From Ophiura sarsii (taxonomy: Eukaryota; Echinodermata; Ophiuroidea; Amphilepidida; Ophiuridae), in the NCBI GenBank assembly GCA_035610835.1, contig CM069442.1, positions 1,595,853 through 1,659,852 of the forward strand: a stretch of DNA of 64,000 nt, written 5' to 3'. Under the pieces are notes generated by a model. The model was not told where the DNA came from, searched no databases, and worked only from the letters and a program-made list of their open reading frames with translations. Positions 23,830-36,502 of this stretch are shown piece by piece (the first letter of the stretch is position 1; each line of letters starts with the position of its first letter). The translations under genes were made by a program, and so were the position numbers.

Positions 23830-24757
23830 TCGGTATCATTGTTAAGATGAACACATCAGTTTATTTATTATGCAAAACACTATGAACAGGTAACGAAATA
23901 TCCGAAAGATAGGGGATTGAAGAAAATATTGAGGGATTTACAAACTACATTATATTTGTATATATATTGTGCGTATTGGATTGTTTACCTCCAAAATCAT
24001 GAAAATCATTTTTTTTGGAAAAAATCACATTTGTTGGCACTTTTTTGTCTATAACTCAAAAAGAAGAAAAAAAGATATTAAAAAAAAACACCTGGGGAAT
24101 GTTATCAGGATTATCATAAAACTAGTATGACAAAATTTGACAAAATATATTTTTAAAATGGGTCAAAAAACGTGTTTTTTTTATAATTTCCCCAAAATGG
24201 TTAATTTCATTATCATGGTTGGATTCATTAAACCCTGTCCTGAAAAAAACTGTATACTTTTATAAGATTAAATGAATATTGAAAAACTTACGGCAGGTTT
24301 ACAGAGGCTATGCTGAGGGTCAACAACCCCTTTGAGCGACGAAACCCCGATTATTGTTATTATTATTAGTGTTATTATTATAATACCTGTTCTACTGGTC
24401 CGACCAACCCACAATTTACGAATTTGTTAGCGGTCAATGACACATGGGTTTGCCTCCTTGGTGAAATCCTCTTTCTAGGTGTTGAGAGATGCACATAAGG
24501 AAACCACCATACGATATGAAGTGAATATACCTCTATAACAAATAATCCACACGAGCCGTGTGTCTCACTAAGCGATATTTCCGTAGCTTGCAGGATATTC
24601 CGTATATAAATATTCATTTCATTTTCCTTTACAACATATTTAAAATTATAATGACAAGAGCTATGTATTCCAGTAGCTGCGGAAGGACAGAGTTGTCCAT
24701 AGAAACCTCATACTGTTAAACTGTTCAAGTTTTTTTGCAACGCTACATTCAATTACA

Positions 24758-25860
24758 TTATCGATGATGGAACGGACGTCTACGATCTTTTCGGTCCCTG
24801 GATCAATCGTTTAAAACTGAGGTACGTATTGATTAAACATTGAGATATTTACAACCACGAAACTGACGTAACGTGGTGTGGGTGTACAATGTAAGATTGT
24901 ATTCATGTGTCAATTGAACATGATATATTCCCCAAACGTACTGCAAAACATTTGTTGAAAATATGATTGTATTTTGTCATATTGACTTGCTTGCGCAATA
25001 TTACGCGAAAGTGTCCTTTATATAATATATATAGTATTCATGTCATTGTCATTTTTATTTATTTTATTTATAACAATAGGCTGAAGAGCCAGGACAAACC
25101 CAATAGTGAACAAGCACTAAATTAAAGGGATGCCCTTTGGACGACGGGCGCTTCTACGACAATATGACACCTCGAGTCATGTGCGCATGCGTCGACTTAG
25201 CAATCCGTCGGTCGTCCAATTTCTGGGACCTGTGATATTAAGCTTTCGATTTGCGCGACGGACGCTTGTACGACGGTAAAACACAAATCGTAAAAGTCCC
25301 TTTACGCATTGTAGCATTTAGAGGACCAACGGATGACAAAATTGACGCATTCGCACATGACTCAAAGTGTCATTCAACCGTCCTAGATTCATCCGTCGTG
25401 CAAATCGAAAGCTCCCTAATAACCAGCCGAAGACAGGTCCAAGAAATTGGACGACCGACGGATTGCTAAGTGAAGTCGACGCATGCGCACATGACTCGAG
25501 GTGTCATCTTTTAAGATGACACCTCAAGTCATGTGCGCGTCCGTCGTCCAAATCGAAAGCTCCCTATTATCGATGATGGAACGGACGCCTACAATGTTGT
25601 CGGTCCCTGGATCAAACGTTTAAAACTGATGTACGTATTGATTAAACATTGAGATATTTACAACCACGAAACAGACGTAGCGTGTTGTGGGTGTACAATG
25701 TTAAATTCTATTCATGTGTCAATTTAAAATAAAAGAATTACATATTCCCCCAAACGTACTGCAACACGTTAGTTGAAAATATTATAATTGATTTTTTGTT
25801 GTTGTCACATTGACTTGCTTGCACAATATCACGCGGAAATGTCCTTTTTGTATTGGCTGT
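24758..25860 (+). repeat. direct duplication of about 290 bp around a MITE cluster
   Basis: The block TATCGATGATGGAACGGACG ... CGTTTAAAACTGA ... GTACGTATTGATTAAACATT ... ACCACGAAAC occurs at 24758-25040 and again at 25566-25860. Only scattered differences and small indels separate the copies. The 25135-25565 element lies between them. No coding content. Confidence 0.75.
25135..25565. mobile_element. nested palindromic MITE with CGACGGACG ends
   Basis: The outer inverted pair is GACGACGGGCGCTTCTACGA and the complement of GTCCGTCGTCCAAATCG. Both arms also share TGACACCTCGAGTCATGTGC and CAATCCGTCGGTCGTCCAAT. Inside it (25237-25420) is a second inverted pair with the same end sequence (GCTTTCGATTTGCGCGACGG), so one family member seems to sit within another. 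A second small hairpin (ATGACACCTCGAGTC... around 25500-25535) is at the right. No coding sequence. Confidence 0.7.
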
Positions 25861-25861
25861 A

Positions 25862-27229
25862 CGAGGGCATTCAGTAAATAATGAAAGTGATCATGGTATG
25901 GGATGCATGAGTGATTCTATTGAGGGATAATGTGATCAATACAAAGTATGAACCTTTGTCTTTCAAACAATACACTTTTGGAATGTTAGATACCTTTGGT
26001 TATGTAATGTCATTAACATAAACACAATAGGTTTCAGACACTGACTGAAATCTGTCAATTATTTGGCTGGATATGTAATATGTTGAAAATGGGTTGATCG
26101 ATACATTTGCGTATATCTCGGCAATGCAAGCATAAAAACAGATAACACTTGGCACATAGTTAGAACACACACTTATCTCCGCTTGACATTATTTTTTAGA
26201 CCTGAATTCCTTAACGCAAATAAGAAGGGACCATCTCAAATGCGCTTTTATTTAGCAAAATCCGCAATAATATACCTTTGAAAACAACAAAGGATAAAGA
26301 ACAATGGAGGGATTATAATTTAGTAAATTTGTGTGGGATGTAAAGCAATAATAGTGGGGATTTCAGAAGGAGCTGTTCATAAAATTTCCTCAAACCATTG
26401 AAATTATGTGACGATTACTTTAACAATACATATATAGTAGCTCTAAAGATAACAGTAATAAGAGAGGTTGTGGCAGCCATCTTTGATTGATACATTCATG
26501 TATATCTTTATTTTGACTATCACAATATTTAAACACATTGATTTAAGCATTTTTAATTATTTCTGATTAGAATTTGAAGGCACAGTAAGCTTTTATCTGG
26601 TAAATTTCTTGATTTTAGCCATTTGTGGCCCTGTTCAAAATGATCTGCCGTCTGCGCATGCGCACATTTTCTGCAGGTTTCATGCGAATAAGTTCAGAAA
26701 ATTAGTTAACTATCATATGGAATCTCCCAAACTGGTTAATTGCTTGGATTTTTCATAAATTGTTTGATTTTCCGCAATATTAGTGATTCGCTGACTGGGA
26801 ATTTTTCAATGAAAATTGGCTATTTGAAATACTGATATTTGTATACTTTTTATTCGATTGCCTCTCCTTACTTTTTACTCATATACTACATACATCAAAT
26901 TACACAGGGATTTAAGTTATTGTCTTTTTATCATACTTACGTGAAAAAAAATGGGATTTACCTGCTTCTGGTGTCATGTTATGCAATCTTCTTATCACAT
27001 GTTTCATACAAATAATTCAAATTTCCCGCCAAATAACTGATTAAGTAGTGTCCCAAGTGTACTTACTTTGAGACAATGCTATGACGTCATAGTTCACACT
27101 TATAAATCCAAAACTGTACTGTTTGAAAGATAAAGGTTCATACTTTGTATTGATCACATTATCCCCTCAATAGAATCACTCATGCATCCCATACCATGAT
27201 CACTTTCATTATTTACTGAATGCCCCTCG
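25862..27229. mobile_element. 1.37-kb mariner-type element without transposase
   Basis: Ends read CGAGGGCATTCAGTAAATAA and, on the complement of the right end, CGAGGGGCATTCAGTAAATA, flanked by TA. Arms of at least 120 bp match closely (GAAAGTGATCATGGTATGGG, TGATCAATACAAAGTATGAA, CCTTTNTCTTTCAAACA). The total length equals a complete mariner, yet no frame above 60 codons is present inside. It is therefore either a decayed copy or a non-autonomous element of similar size. Confidence 0.75.
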
Positions 27230-27949
27230 TATATTATTCATTTCACTGTCATTTCATATCAAAATCAGTGTGTTGCAGTATGTGAATCGACAAGAATTAC
27301 GATACTACATGCAATGAAAAGCCTTCTAAACAAAATCCGTGCGTTTCACTCAGCGATATTTGCGTGCCCCAAAGACTCCGTATGTTAATATGCATGTGGG
27401 ATTCTTCTACTCCAGATTTAAAAGTATGAAAAGGGCAAGGCATGGCATGCTGATGTGTGAATATAGTACTCCACAGAAACCTAAAACCATCAAACTTTCC
27501 AGGCACTTTTCGTTGAAAAATTATATTCAATTGCATTATCGGCGATGGAATGGACTTCTGCGCTCTTTTCGATCACTAAATCCATCGGTCGAAACCGATG
27601 TATTGATTAGAAATTGAGTGACATTGACATTAATACTTCAGATCAAACCATAATTGCTGCACTAACATTCCGATTTTTTCCCAAACTCATGACAGGTATT
27701 CGTAATCCGTATCACACAAAATGGATTGTCATCCGCTATTCTCACCATGAAAATAATAACTTAGAAATAGTAAACTTAACAACTTTAAAACTATACTGTT
27801 GCAACACAAAATAAATTGATAAATAATGTTTAATTTCGTCTTATTATTATTTCTTTCTACTTTTAATCCCAATGGAATATTTTCATGCCTGTAATTTCTT
27901 ATCGACTTTACAAAGATCCTTATCATCGTTCGGGCGCGTGTTCTGTTAA

Positions 27950-28366
27950 AGGGAGGGTCCCGCAAGCACAACATTTAGCATTATTTGTTAGAAAAATAAT
28001 TATCGAGCCGAAATTACATAATTATATAGAACAAAACACCATACTAGTCACAAAAAAGAATAAAAACTGCCAGCACTCAACATGCATTTTTAAAATTCGC
28101 GGCGATCGAAAGTCCCGGTGTCGATGACGTCATGGGTATCGGTGCTCAAATTTGCGCATGTGCATTGTATAACTATGACATCTTCGACACTGGGACTTTC
28201 GATCGCCGCGAATTTTTAAAAAGCGCATGTTGAGATATTGCGGTTTTTATTTGTTTTTGTCATAAGTGTGGTGTTTAGCTCTATTTAATTACAAAAGTTG
28301 GGTACGATAGTTATTTTTATAACATATAGGCCTAATGTACACTTTTATGCTTGCGTTACACCTTCT
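27950..28366. mobile_element. 417-bp hairpin MITE, TTAA target site
   Basis: Starts AGGGAGGGTCCCGCAAGC, ends with the complement of AGAAGGTGTAACGCAAGC, and is flanked by TTAA. The whole element folds back. The best-paired core is AATTCGCGGCGATCGAAAGT at 28095 and its complement at 28192-28212, with TTTATTCTTTTTTGTGA-like arms outside. It lies in the right arm of the inverted duplication and is missing from the left arm near 3590. No coding sequence. Confidence 0.8.
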
Positions 28367-30724
28367 TTAAAGTGTTATAGAGTATCGCCCCCCGCCCCGT
28401 CCCACTCTAATATCTGCCTATTGTCAGCTTGTTCGCTCTGATGAAGACTGACACTGTGATGATCCTCCCCAGTATCATTTATTATCTGAGTTGATCTAGG
28501 TTCACATGATAATCGGGGATTCAATATGTACGTGTTGCCACACTGTCGGTGTGTAGATTGTTTGAGAGCGACCCTAAACACATGTTTGACAGTACGCATA
28601 CGAAACCGTACCAGTGTGTTCAATCTCCAAATATATTGGATGGGCCTTGTGTACATAATTGGGAAACCGATCTTTCATTTTGATTATTATCCAAGTTAGC
28701 TTTGTGACCCTTATTAACGTTTGTTTTCTTGGGTTGTACATCGCTTTAAGAGCTTTAGCTCGGTTTACTATACACATGTAGTAGTAATGACACCGGCTAA
28801 TATGATTTGCTCTTACCGACTATGTGGAGGATAGCTCTGTTTAAAAATGGTTCTTTATCAGTTACCGGGAATTTAAATGGTCAGGTTCGATTGCTGTTGG
28901 GAGGTTCGGTATAACCAGGAATAAACCAAACTACCACATGGTATAGGTATTCACCTTCCACCGACCACCTTTAAAACACATCGATAATGGGCAATTAACA
29001 CGTTTGATAGTTTTAACAATACGACGAAACCATGCCAGTGCGTCCAGTCTCCAAATATATTGGTTGGATACCTAGTGTTCATAATTGGGAAACCGATCTT
29101 TAATTTTGGTTCCTATCCAAGTTAGCTCTGTGACCCTTTTTAATGTTTCTTTACTTGGGTTGTACATCGCTTTTAAAAGCTATAGCTCGGTTTAATATAC
29201 ATGTAGTATATATATACACAAATATATATGTAGTAGTAATGACACCGGCTATTATCATGAATATGGTTAGCTCTTATCGACTTAGCCGAGGATAGCTCTA
29301 TTTAACAAGTGTTCTTTTTCAATTGCCGTGAATTCAAATTGTCAAGTATGATTGCTGTTGGAGGTTCAATGTAACCAGGCATAAACATCACGAACACATC
29401 GTTGGCGGTCGTCTCCAAATATTTACACCGCCTGATATAGGTGTTCGCATTCCACCGACAACATTTAACACGCATTCCACCGAAAACATTTAACACATCT
29501 TGATAATTTAGCGTTTCATTGTCACCCTTTATAAACATTGTGTGCTCCTAGTCTCTTGCTATATAAATTTAGTTAAGAAAACAGTTATTAGCACTTTTCG
29601 ATATCCCTATTGATTATTTCGAATCAAAAAGATCCAGAAGCTGATATAAAGGCATATACCGCCAAACCAATTGTTAAAGAATCCCTTTTCCAAGGCACTA
29701 CCTATAGCACAAACTAGTATTTGAACGAATATCCAACCTCCTTGGCTATAAGTAGATTATATAAAACATTTCGTTTCTTTCGTCTAAGTTTTCCGCCGAC
29801 AATAGCTCAATGATACACAAGAAAAACACCATCCAATCTACAGTATTACTAGTAGTATAAACAAGTATTATTGCACATCGCCCTTAGGTATTTAGCGTAC
29901 ATGTATATCGGGCGCTTGTTGTAAGGTTGCCATGTAATCAGCGTTGAATTGCCACTTGCTAGAGGCGGTTACTTTTTATTGGAAGGTATATGGCACGTTC
30001 CGCGCTTCGTTATGTGGAAAAGAAGAACGCAATAAAAATAATTAGTCGGATCATTGAATCATTCTTATTTGTAACCTCTTTTTACTATATACCTCCGAGC
30101 CGTGTGTGTTGGTCTTAAGAGCTCTGTTCATAATGTCACATTGTTGCCTTTTTACAGGTTGATTTCTACAGTGGGGTTGACTGATTAGTCTATTTTTACT
30201 ATATTTGAATTTCAGATATACAAACTACTTAATTATTATTTTGGGAGCATAAACACATGTATTTCATCCATAATTGGTCCTGGACACAAACCAGCTTGAT
30301 CTGGATGAAAACCTATATGAGGTCATTGTGAATGGCTGGATATTACAAAAACCACAGATCATTGTACAAGGCTAAAATTTCAAAGCATCATTCTAGTTAT
30401 ATAATGATCAAATAATGTACCAATTGCCTATATTTGGTAACATATAGCTTAATTACAGTTTACAATGCGTGTAGATATGCTGATGAAAGTTCTGAATAGT
30501 ATCTCTTTCAATTTAATTTCCTCAATACCCAATCATGCACGTTGCAAAAAAGGAGGAAAAACTAAGGGATTACCCTTCCCAATAATTGAAACGCTTTTTC
30601 CTGATAAACTAGTTACGCAATAAGTTTCTATGTATAATGTTACTTGGATTTCAAATACAACCTCGTTTTGCCGTAAGCAATGATAACATCTAAGCGTATT
30701 ATAACCGTCCATCATTGTAATATT

Positions 30725-31470
30725 ATAAACAAATTATGTAGTGGCTCCAATGGGTTGAAAAATATGCCTATAAGAAACAGCTAATATCTTTCTTCCTTCT
30801 GCTTGTTATTTCACACAAATCGGGATGCTGTATCAAATTTACGGCAAATCAAAGTTGTGTTAATTCAAATTACAAAAATTTGAGTATGGTATTAAAATTG
30901 TAAATGTTGTACCTAATTTGCATAATAATTAGTTTTTAGGCTTCAAACGCTGTTTTCGCAACATTTTCATATTGATCAATCCCGGGGTCTTTTCTCAAGA
31001 ACGGAAGCAAATAGAAAGCTGTTATTTAGAATGTAACTAGACAAAATAATTCTACAGGTGGTAGCATAGCCTTTTTTTCCATTTTGTTCTTGTTTGAATT
31101 TTTATAACAATTTTTATTTTGAAAATGCTCATTTTTGGTTAAAAGATTGATTTTTAACATTTTTCGTCAACATTTATGCAATTTTGAGAATTTGGGACAC
31201 AAATTTGAAAAAGGGCTATGCTATCCTGACATTTATGTGTATAATCATATTTCTAGTCAACAACAACAACGACAAATGTTTACGTTCTTCCAGGAGTACC
31301 CCTGGATAAATTAAGCGTTAAAATCCAAGATGGCCGCCATTATTATGCAAATAAGATAAATGTTGATTTATTCTTTCTCTGTCAATCCTCCTGAATGGTA
31401 ATGGGGGTCAACATATCTTAAGATGAGCTTTGTCGGACCTAAAATAAAAAAAGAAGTTTTTTATGGTAGC
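30725..31470. other. right-arm-only insertion, unclassified
   Basis: The left arm runs continuously across the corresponding point (about 680-705), so this roughly 750 bp arrived after the inverted duplication or was lost from the left arm. It contains short inverted pieces (GGTAGCATAGCC near 31062 and GGGCTATGCTATCC near 31215). It also contains an AAGATGGCCGCCATTATTATG stretch near 31326, one mismatch-free GGCGGCCAT-type palindrome. I see no terminal repeats that settle its class and no coding content. Confidence 0.4.
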
Positions 31471-31808
31471 CCATGAACTCAAACCATTATGTGGAGTACG
31501 TATGGGCCACAACCTTGAAAGAAGCTAAATACAGGGTGACCCATAGTAGTTTATACTACGTGTCTGTTTAATAAAGATATAAAAATATAAACACAACAGT
31601 GTATCTCAATCTGTTACCTGGAATATGCTAAAAAACATGTCCTCTACTTAGGGGTCGTCCAAAATGACCCTTTACTCAGTTTATTAAATCTCTGTTATGA
31701 TTTTTTTCTTCAGGTGTGGCGTCATACTGCTAACAAAAATCGATGAATTTGTACTAAATCGGTCAAACTGAACAATTCTTTACACGTCTTAAAACAAATT
31801 AAAACAGG

Positions 31809-32420
31809 GCTCAAGGTTATCCACGTAATCATAGGGAACCGACAACAAAAGAGATTCGCACCCAGCCTCTTACATGCATTCAATAGAGTTGGTGCATATA
31901 TCCAGTTCATCGCGTGAAATATGCTATCAAATACAATCATGAAACAGGTGTATCTGCTTTCTGAAAAGCTTAAATACCGCTTTAGTCTTCCCGCCAATAT
32001 GGCTGCAATTACAATACATAAATACAATGCTGATCTTGGTAAATGATACTTAAAAAATCCCGGGATAATATTGGTCAAACTTGGAATCTTCATTTTTTTA
32101 AAAACCAAATGTGATTTATGTCCAAAACGTCCAAAATTTCTCAGAAAGCAACGTAGCTATAGAATCACAAGCACTCTGAACATTAGCAATAGCATTTTTA
32201 GCCACATAGATATAACTGTCCCGATATTAATCATGCTTGGACACCGTGTGTATTTATTATTTGCACTAGGTTTTCCGAAAATTCAGGACACACATTGATG
32301 TACCAACAAAATTGAGAGTAGTTATTATTTATAACGAGATGGTGAAGCCATGGAGTTTGATAACAGATTTATTCACGATAAATGACACAGAGAATATACT
32401 TGGGTGAATATCACATACAA
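31809..32420. other. gene-free stretch
   Basis: A 128-codon minus-strand frame at 31722-32108 straddles the end of the visible inverted repeat. It has no recognisable domain and I do not call it. Nothing else seen. Confidence 0.35.
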
Positions 32421-32843
32421 CACTGTATGGAGCTGTCAGTGAGTATATCAGCAGTAAACACGTCAAACGAAACACCCAACACTTTCGAACTTAGTTCATC
32501 ACCAGTGTGCGGGAAATGGCAAGAAAGAGAAAAGTGTAAGAGTAGGAAAGCAATAATATACAAGCATGTGGGTCTTTTATTTTGCTAATTGTATTTTTTA
32601 CACCTACTTATATTATTGCTTCTCCCCACTATTACAGTTGTATTTCTCTTGCCATTCCACTTCACTACTGCTGATGAACTAAGTTCGAAATCTTTGGTTT
32701 TTATTTTGACCTGTTTATAATATAGCTGATATAGGCCTACTCATTTTCCTGAAAATGATACAAAAGATCCAGATCACAACATTTACATTTGCCTGTAATT
32801 GTTTATAGCTTATTTGCTGTTTTCACTGTATGGAGCTGTCAGT
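32421..32843 (+). repeat. 20-bp perfect direct repeat flanking a hairpin region
   Basis: CACTGTATGGAGCTGTCAGT is present at 32421-32440 and again, identical, at 32824-32843. Between them is the 208-bp hairpin at 32483-32690 plus about 175 bp of other sequence. The repeat is too long for a usual DNA-transposon target duplication and could be a LINE-type target duplication or a small segmental event. Confidence 0.7.
32483..32690. mobile_element. 208-bp hairpin MITE
   Basis: Arms of about 85 bp: TTTCGAACTTAGTTCATCA on the left pairs with TGATGAACTAAGTTCGAAA on the right. Further in, GGAAATGGCAAGAAA pairs with TTTCTCTTGCCATTCC, and GCAATAATAT with ATATTATTGC. No target duplication is obvious at the edges (ACACT and TCTTT). 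No coding sequence. Confidence 0.75.
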
Positions 32844-35039
32844 TTTGATTAACACCCATAAACTTAGCTGAACTTAAAATATTGCAAATCACTTTCTATA
32901 GGATGATTGTTCATACATACACACCCACACATTTACATACAACATTGCGTGAATTATAATAATATTGACCTATAGTAAATTTAATAATAATAAAAACAAT
33001 ATTTTCATTTTTCAATGCACACATCAAAGTCATTGGTTATTGCGTAAGTAACGCATATTCAGTCTTTTATTTTGCAGTATTTTTATCTAAGGAATGTAGT
33101 GATTCACCGTTGTCAAACTCACTAACAAATAATAATGTTGTCCGTGGTTCAGTTACTTATTTCCAAATTGGCGAGCCTCCTAACATCATCTAAGTAATAC
33201 TGAAGAGCTTGGGCGCATATGGCTCACATTACGCAACAAGGCGCATCATGCATCCTATGCGTGGCGCGTACGTGTGCCATATTGCGCGAGTACGCTTAGA
33301 TTACTTTTGCGGACGGAGAGATATAAACCACATATTTCTCGCCAAATTGGAACTGACTATTTTGTGCAAAATATTATTTCAGTTATTGTTCCCCTGTTCA
33401 TCTCTTGTTTTGGATCATAAGAACAGCAGCCTCGATGATCTTTCCGCAATGCATAGTATTTCGGCCTGTAACCATTTTTAAACATGGAACCACTGTACAA
33501 CTTGAAACGTTATACGTTCAATTCTCAAAGCCCTAGCGTACGTAATACTCAAGCGATTAACGATTGAACAGCACCCACAAGAAGCTCATGTCCTAATGAA
33601 CAAATCCCAGTGTTTAAAATGATAATCGCTTCATTATTTTAATTTTGAAAGAAGTATGGTGATCAGTAACGCGTTAGACATGTTAGAGATGTGATGCTTG
33701 AATAACTCCATATCAACGACTCATGCCAAAAGAGTTAATCCAGTGTAGCATAGTGGCCAAGCTCAACAAACCTGCATGTATATCATTATGTTGCTATTTG
33801 TTTTTGTAACATGTTCATTCTGGCAGCGTTCATAGTTCACCTCGCCGGATATGAACCCGGGATGTGAACAAAGGAGCACCTATCAATTCTATATTTTGTA
33901 CTAATATGGGATGAACGCTTAGGCTGCTGTAAATCCTAACTGAGGGCATGCCAGCAACAGTTACAGTGACAAAAGACGCTTACAAAAAGCAATACAAATC
34001 ATCATGCTGGTCATATTTTATATTACATTATATCAACATCCCTAAGGATCTCAAGAATAAGCTCTGACTTTCCGGCAACATACAGATATAATTGCGATAA
34101 CAAACACCGGTTCAAACAGCAATGGTTAACCCAAGGCATCCATTCTAAGGAACAATGTCTTTTATAGAGACTCGAAAGGTATTGAACCACAGCTGCCACT
34201 GCTAGATCGGTCATTGTGGCGGTAAGAGCGTTAAATATAAATGAATTTATAGTTTTCGCAAAGTTGAAATGTTTTTAAATGTACTCGTGTTGCATCCTAG
34301 CGATCGCACTCTCAGGCACTGTAACAAACACGGACAACAATTCGGACACCTTGGGGAAGGGGGGGGGGGGGGGTGTGGGAGGGGTATCAACTACGTTTGA
34401 ATTGCATACAATTATTTTCGTTGAGTCCTCATTGTTCATGTTGAATTGAAGGAACATGTTATTCCGGGTTCCCGCCCGTAATATCATTATTTGAAGAGAT
34501 TTCCTTGGAATGTTCATAACAATATATTATACAAAAAGCGTTTAGTTTTACTATAATCATAATATGCTTGGAGTTGTTGTTAACGTTTGTGAACGATCTT
34601 GCGTAAAATACCTGTGAGCGATGAATTCGGTTCATGATTGGACAATATGTCACCCAGGGTTCATATATCTGTAAAATTAAAAAAAATGCATTGGTTACGA
34701 TAATACAATTGATGGAAATTATTATATGTATTGGCTTCATTGTACAAGAGTTATTTCTAAAAGTTGCTAATGCACATGATACAGCATACCACCATGCTCA
34801 TTCCACACTTCCATGGTAGTTCCAAAATCAGATTATGCCCTTAATAGGATCTGACACAGAATTTCCAACTAACGGTTTCTCCCAACTGAATGGTCAAATT
34901 ATACGGCATGCTACACAAATTTATTTCGTTAAAGTTTTGATTGTCAATACAAAATGCTTGTAAATTATGGGATGGAGAGTTTGTAATATCCAGTGGCGTT
35001 AGCATGAATTCATAAGTGGGGTGGGGGGGGGGGGGAGGA
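32844..35039. other. gene-free stretch with G-tracts
   Basis: No gene recognised. It holds a G15 tract at 34359-34373 and a G13 tract at 35023-35035. Short frames around 33209-33481 and 34459-34819 show no domain. Confidence 0.4.
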
Positions 35040-35515
35040 GGTCTCCATGGAGGGAGGCCGACCAAGAAAGACTCTACTCCTGAAAAGAGACACAAAGAAA
35101 CTCGTCTTGCATCCTAGCCAACCCCAACACTGAGGACACAAAAGCTTGGACCTTTGTCCAGAAGTGCTCTTGTTGGAGAACTCTCGTGTGCAATGTCTGC
35201 TGGAGTGTCTGCCTTAATATCTTGGTCCAAGACTCACCAAGGTTGTTCAGGGGAGCATTGACGGTGATCTGTAGATTGTTGTTGGCCTTTCACCATACTT
35301 TTCTTGTCAAACAAGGGGACACCGTTGGCTTCCGACCGTGTCCTTCAAAGTTTTTCACTGAGTTGAACGCCTTGTTCTTCCTAATTATGCTTTATGGTGT
35401 AATCTGGCACTTGAAATTGCTTCGAAATAGCTTTGTAGCCTTTCCCCTATTTGTGCGCATTCACAATATGTACACACAAAGGTCCTTACTGAGTTCTTTG
35501 GTTTTTCTTCGCCAT
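35040..35515 (-). pseudogene. Tc1-family transposase, broken N-terminal half
   Basis: Reading the minus strand from an ATG at 35515, the start (MAKKNQRTQ) leads into GKGYKAISKQFQVPDYTIK. That is the first helix-turn-helix of Tc1 transposases, which bind the terminal repeats. After a frameshift it continues with GRKPTVSPCLTRKVWW and NNNLQITVNAPLNNLGESW, the GRPR hook and second helix-turn-helix. Stops and at least two frameshifts break the frame. The DDE catalytic half is missing: the homology fades near 35040, next to a G-tract. At 35906-35937 the sequence GGGTATGAATAATTGTGGGC resembles the inner part of a Tc1 terminal repeat, in the right place for the 5' end. A dead copy. Confidence 0.75.
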
Positions 35516-36500
35516 GCTGACAAAGAGCTAGAGTGTTGTCCTATAATATCCCTCACTGTACATTCAATAGGACATATTTGTAATGCATCCACATTGTATG
35601 TACACATCATGGAATAATTGCATAACAATATAAAAGCCTATCACACAATATAAAGAACGTTTGGAATATCAACATGTGTATTATCACACAAAAAATGGCC
35701 TCAATCCTGAGACTTGGTATGGGATATGAATACTTTTGGACAGGCATAAAAACACAATTCTTGTTCAATTCTAATGTTATGCAAAAAATGTTGAGCCCAA
35801 ACATATTGATTTGTACTTGCAAACTAACTGTCTATTGTCTAAAGCGAAAGTTCCACCACTCCAGCTGGTATATAGATATGGGGAAAATGCAAAAAAATCA
35901 TATTTTTAAAGGGTATGAATAATTGTGGGCTTAGCTATATATGTACCAATCACTTTCTTATCAATATCAACCATCAAGATTTGATAACGAATAATTAGAG
36001 TATTGAATGAATGGTTTCAATACGTGTTTGTTCCGTGGATTGGATTTCAGTGTCTTACGCGCCATGTTTGACGTTGCTCTAGATTTTAGCAAATTTTACT
36101 TCTATATTTCATCACCGCAACTTGTTCCAATTACTACGCTAATTTGTGTTACCATAGGTGAGACTGAAGAGCGTACTTTGAAAGGGCAAAATGAACGTTT
36201 TTATATACAGAGTGTCTTCCACAAATTGATACACTCACAATTGAATCACCAGTCACAATTGAATCACGGGAATGCGTTTGGCGTGAGGGCGTGCTATTTA
36301 GTGACGCATTACCATCAATTTTTACACGACGACGCATCAAGTGACGGGAGTTCGTCTTCCGCTGATAATTACGAATAAATAAGATATTTCAATTGAGGGC
36401 GGGCTTGGGAACGGGACTGCGACTCGAAAATCAGGGGAAGAACAAGCCCGACCGACCGACTCTACCTGACAGGTCCGTTTGCCCATACAACACTAAACAC
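35516..36500. other. 5' flank of the Tc1 relic and gene-free stretch
   Basis: Contains the probable Tc1 terminal-repeat relic at 35906-35937, and an inner look-alike (GGGATATGAATACTTTTGGAC) at 35720-35740. A 123-codon plus-strand frame at 36007-36378 ends in a Ser/Asp-rich tail (DDASSDGSSSSADNYE). It has no recognised domain, and I do not call it as a gene. Confidence 0.4.
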
Positions 36501-36502
36501 TA

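Larger units (their letters stand above)
23830..31808 (-). repeat. right arm of large inverted duplication
   Basis: Reverse complement of 1-4545 with later insertions. Segments present only here are about 23950-24370 (very A/T-rich with a TTA microsatellite), 24590-27275 (several elements, listed separately), 27950-28366 (a MITE) and 30725-31470. The arm probably continues past 31808, but the partner lies outside the window. The tandem 420-bp unit is repeated here at 28640-29480, without the 187-bp MITE. No gene is recognised. Confidence 0.8.

Noticed and set aside
31533..31560. ACAGGGTGACCC as a mariner-type end
   Set aside because: It lies in the inverted-duplication arm (its partner is near 630) and has no matching inverted end; too short to call.
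31722..32108. 128-codon minus-strand frame
   Set aside because: No recognisable domain. It crosses the edge of the inverted duplication and has no supporting signals.
35186..35617. 143-codon plus-strand frame
   Set aside because: It is the antisense of the broken Tc1 transposase, whose minus-strand motifs are clear.
36007..36378. 123-codon plus-strand frame with acidic Ser-rich end
   Set aside because: No known domain and no homologous copy in the window; single frames of this size occur by chance in 64 kb read six ways.
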